Source of the DNA: CAZKXX01 sp964556705
GTDB lineage: Bacteria; Acidobacteriota; Terriglobia; UBA7540
Length of the DNA stretch: 7,269 bases
Reading direction: 5' to 3'
NCBI GenBank assembly: GCA_964556705.1
Contig: CAZKXX010000137.1
Location: forward strand, 1-7,269
The translations under genes and the position numbers were made by a program. Under the pieces are notes generated by a model. That model had not been told where the DNA came from. It worked only from the letters and a program-made list of their open reading frames with translations, and did not search any database. Numbering within the stretch: the stretch's first letter is position 1; every line of letters begins with the position of its first letter. Shown here one piece after another: positions 5,343 through 7,269 of the stretch.

Positions 5343-6497
5343 TCAGCGCGTGCCCATTGACCGAATTACTTCTTCAAGGGCGTCGATCGAGCTGGGGATG
5401 CAACGAGCCGCCGGAAGCTCACGAATTTGTTCCGGTGTGGACTCGTCTTCTCTGATTTGTCGCATGAACTCAACCATTTCGGAGTCAGTCAACAAGACCT
5501 CAACGTACGGCAGGTACGCCAAACGCTGGACATCAAAGTAATGATTGGGGCGAGGCTTAAGCGAGCCGCGAGCGACGCACGATTCCAACTTCCGCGCGAT
5601 CCAAAACCCCGGACAGTCGGCAGCCTCCAACGATCGCAGAAGGGCTTCCTCTTCCTCTTGAGAGGCGGCGAGCAGCTCTCGCGCAACCGACCGAATTTGG
5701 GATTCCAGCAACCAGCGAGTGATATGCTCGTCGAGTGTGAGCTTTGATTGCTTAGCCTTCGTGATTCCAGCGACTGGTAGAGTCTCAAGAAAAGCAGATT
5801 GCGGCCCAACCTCCCCCATTCGAGCGATGAATGCACTGGCTGAATCCAAAGCGGATCCCAACAACTCTTTGAAGGTCGCAGGTAATTGTCCAAGCGGAAG
5901 TTCTACAGGGACCGCCCCAAAGGCTTCTTCAAGCTCTTTCTGATACGCCTTTACTCGCACAGGATCAATTGCGTGACTGGGAAGGTTTCTGACTCGCAGT
6001 CCGCGCTTGTCGTGCCAATCGGCTTTTGCCCCCGCAGCGTCGTACTGTGCCGCATCATGCTGCAGTTGGAAAATGGTGTGGAAAGTTTCATCCTCGCTTA
6101 GCCTGAGGATTGCAGACCCACGAGAGTCGAGGTGGCCAGGAAGAACGTCTGCCCACTCACGCAATTTCTCCGTACCAGGCCCCTTGGCGGTCCTAATTTT
6201 TCGGGCGACGATCGCACGTATGATTTCCCGCGCAAGTAACGTTCGAGGCTCGTTGGACCTGAAATGTGCCGGGACATCGCGGTGAATGGGTGCTAGGTCG
6301 GCGATCACTTCATACCTTGAGCTGCGACGCGAAGGTGGTGAAAAGCGACGAAGTTCTGCCTCCTGTGCCAACGTCAAAACGAGGTTGCACCCCCTCTCTC
6401 TCCAAACACCGGTGAATGACGCATAGCGGTCAGGGGTTCGGAGACGCGCTATTTGCAGTAGATGAATCTGTGGGGTATCCAGGAAAATCCGAGGCAC
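5343..6497 (-). CDS. Hypothetical protein with split PIN-like nuclease domain (384 aa)
   Basis: I do not recognise a named family. The N-terminus begins with a short strand and an aspartate (PRIFLDTPQ, Asp7), followed by a helix and NLVLTLAQEAEL (Glu46, Glu48). The C-terminal part has HYFDVQRLAYLPYVEVLLTDSEM (Asp322, Glu333, Asp338). Together these resemble the beta1-Asp, helix-Glu and terminal Asp…TD elements of PIN-fold metal-dependent RNases. About 250 mostly helical residues separate the two halves, including ELPLGQLPATFKELL and an acidic stretch SQEEEEALLRSLEA. A canonical PIN domain is only about 130 residues. There is no signal peptide or membrane segment. The start is GTG at 6497; an in-frame stop lies about 20 bases upstream and the start must precede Asp7, but the ribosome site is weak (GGAG 13 bases away). 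It lies 139 bases downstream of a winged-helix-like gene on the same strand. Composition is less GC-rich than the core genes. Toxin or defence nuclease is inferred. Confidence 0.75.
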   Translation of the reverse strand: MPRIFLDTPQIHLLQIARLRTPDRYASFTGVWRERGCNLVLTLAQEAELRRFSPPSRRSSRYEVIADLAPIHRDVPAHFRSNEPRTLLAREIIRAIVARKIRTAKGPGTEKLREWADVLPGHLDSRGSAILRLSEDETFHTIFQLQHDAAQYDAAGAKADWHDKRGLRVRNLPSHAIDPVRVKAYQKELEEAFGAVPVELPLGQLPATFKELLGSALDSASAFIARMGEVGPQSAFLETLPVAGITKAKQSKLTLDEHITRWLLESQIRSVARELLAASQEEEEALLRSLEAADCPGFWIARKLESCVARGSLKPRPNHYFDVQRLAYLPYVEVLLTDSEMVEFMRQIREDESTPEQIRELPAARCIPSSIDALEEVIRSMGTR

Positions 6498-6543
6498 AGT
6501 CCCACCATCCTGCTCCTAAACGTTAAAGACAATTTGCCATCTC

Positions 6544-6579
6544 GTGCCACCCCCGAGGGGTTGTGACCGCGGCACAACC
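6544..6579 (-). repeat. Overlapping inverted repeats between the two accessory genes
   Basis: GGTTGTG (6559-6565) pairs with CACAACC (6573-6579) around a 7-base loop. An alternative outer stem, GTGCC (6544-6548) with GGCAC (6571-6575), shares bases with it and encloses CCC-CGAG-GGG (6552-6561 region). The two folds are mutually exclusive. In the 139-base gap between the winged-helix-like gene and the PIN-like gene they could act as an attenuator, a terminator without T-run, or an operator for the downstream gene. The rest of the gap (6498-6636) shows no convincing promoter or gene. Confidence 0.35.
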
Positions 6580-6636
6580 GAGAACCGAAGAGCCTTGGGC
6601 AGTTCGTACTACTCCGCCCGGTTTACCTTCATTTGC

Positions 6637-7083
6637 CTATTCCGTCAAAATCCTATGGAGGTTCTCGGCTAGCTCAGGCCGGACGAAATAATGCCAGACA
6701 CCATCCTTAAGCTCGTACCCATATGCCATCGCTTCACTGTAGCCGGTTTCGCGTCGAGCATTCCTTGTGATACAAGATAGGATTCCTGCCAGTTGGTTTC
6801 CCGTCTTCAGGCCCAGATGGTTCATGATTTCGTTGATCGAAACACTCGATTTCTTCTTTAGCAGGAATTCAATTAGTTTCTTCTGTTTCCCGAAGAGGCA
6901 TTGCGCAAATTTCCGAACAGCCTGATCGGACCAAACGATCTGCGCGCCCGTTACAGCCGGCGTAGTGGACGCAACGGTCCTGCCGTTGGAGCCGACACTT
7001 TGCCCACCTATCTCCCTTAAGGCCCTCGCGATTTCGAAAGGCTCCCCTTCAAGGACAATTCCGTTACTTAAAGTCGCCTTCAT
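6637..7083 (-). CDS. Small winged-helix-like protein, possible regulator or antitoxin (148 aa)
   Basis: I do not recognise a named family. The N-terminus (MKATLSNGIVLEGEPFEIARALREI) resembles a short beta-hairpin-plus-helix module with the pattern v-l-NG-leG-peEia-l seen at the front of various accessory proteins. A polar linker follows at about residues 28-50 (SVGSNGRTVASTTPAVTG). The C-terminal half looks like a winged helix: LFGKQKKLIEFLLKKKS, then a helix-turn-helix-like SINEIMNHLGLKTGNQLAGILSCI, then a basic NARRETG and a beta wing YGYELKDGVWHYFVRPEL. The ATG at 7083 has a strong ribosome site (AAAGGAGGGG read on the minus strand, 7100-7091). It is expressed from a consensus promoter with flanking direct repeats, and precedes the PIN-like gene in the order usual for antitoxin-toxin pairs. 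The gene is clearly AT-richer than the core (23 G/C of 60 at 6841-6900), suggesting transfer. DNA binding is likely but unproven; the antitoxin role is inference. Confidence 0.75.
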   Translation of the reverse strand: MKATLSNGIVLEGEPFEIARALREIGGQSVGSNGRTVASTTPAVTGAQIVWSDQAVRKFAQCLFGKQKKLIEFLLKKKSSVSINEIMNHLGLKTGNQLAGILSCITRNARRETGYSEAMAYGYELKDGVWHYFVRPELAENLHRILTE

Positions 7084-7112
7084 ATCCGCGCCCCTCCTTT
7101 AAATGTATTCGA

Positions 7113-7140
7113 TGCCCTTAATTATAGTTCTTGTGCCCTT
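7113..7140. repeat. Direct repeats TGCCCTT flanking the -10 box, candidate operators
   Basis: TGCCCTT occurs at 7113-7119 and again at 7134-7140, a period of 21 bp, about two helical turns. One copy lies at the transcription start and the other in the spacer between -10 and -35. Same-face spacing around the core promoter suits a dimeric or tandem repressor, possibly the protein encoded just downstream. Seven-base repeats can occur by chance. Confidence 0.45.
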
Positions 7141-7149
7141 TAGTGTCAA
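7121..7149 (-). promoter_or_regulatory. Perfect consensus sigma70 promoter of the winged-helix-like gene
   Basis: On the minus strand TTGACA (7149-7144) and TATAAT (7126-7121) are exactly 17 bases apart, an exact consensus match. A start near 7114 would give a leader of about 30 nt containing the strong ribosome site. Such a strong promoter usually needs a repressor; candidate operators are the TGCCCTT repeats on either side of the -10 box. Confidence 0.85.
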
Positions 7150-7269
7150 GAAGTATCTTGGGGCTTATCCTCGCGGCGCTTCTACGACCCGCGATCCAGC
7201 ATCTGCCAACCGGGGCCTCGCGGCACGCTCAACTCTCAACCCTGAGTATTGGACCCTGAGACATAAGGT
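7150..7269. other. Terminal non-coding stretch with short direct repeats
   Basis: No gene with a credible start, ribosome site or recognisable product is visible in this stretch. It is richer in G/C than the neighbouring gene. CTCAAC is repeated at 7228-7233 and 7235-7240, and ACCCTGAG at 7239-7246 and 7253-7260 (period 14). Such tandem short repeats near a composition change can mark the end of a mobile element, but no insertion-sequence terminus can be confirmed because the window stops here. Confidence 0.3.

Noticed and set aside
7150..7269. A possible C-terminal gene fragment on the minus strand entering from the window edge (ending …VVEAPRG)
   Set aside because: Only about 34 residues, no recognisable family, and short repeats explain part of the sequence as well; not enough to call a gene.

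Overview
The window looks like a high-GC bacterial chromosome, probably Acidobacteriota or a relative. This rests on the pheT / small coiled-coil gene / zapA / ymdB-family neighbourhood, the YSLLLR…FQS ending of PheT, and a dispersed intergenic repeat of the CATTCTGAG…CTCAGGATGAC type that I associate with such genomes. The taxon is an inference from memory; no search was possible.

Positions 1-3228 (+ strand) are conserved core. They hold the 3' two thirds of pheT, a short ZapB-like coiled-coil gene and zapA. A 469-base non-coding stretch follows, which I read as a hairpin-rich dispersed repeat, then a 6S RNA gene (ssrS) closed by a perfect 9-bp terminal stem, then a strong GC hairpin. After it comes a YmdB/TIGR00282-family metallophosphoesterase. 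The 6S RNA directly downstream of zapA repeats a known synteny and is the main non-coding find here.

Positions 3229-5280 hold two convergent oxidative-stress genes. A manganese-type superoxide dismutase (+) is preceded by a roughly 120-nt leader with a hairpin. A secreted lipoprotein di-heme cytochrome c peroxidase of the MauG/CcpA family (-) has its own sigma70-like promoter. They share a 13-bp perfect-stem terminator. The dismutase makes H2O2 in the cytoplasm and the peroxidase would remove it on the outer side of the cytoplasmic membrane, so the pairing is thematic rather than a shared pathway step.

Positions 5343-7269 look like accessory DNA. Base composition drops (hand count 23 G/C of 60 at 6841-6900, against 43 of 60 at 2521-2580). 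Two minus-strand genes lie here: first a 148-aa winged-helix-like protein under a perfect consensus promoter (TTGACA-N17-TATAAT) flanked by direct repeats 21 bp apart, then a 384-aa protein with PIN-like nuclease ends split by a long insertion. The regulator-then-nuclease order suggests a toxin-antitoxin or defence-like module. This is the best candidate for an undescribed system, but the function is inferred only from weak motifs and layout. The last 120 bases hold no supportable gene.
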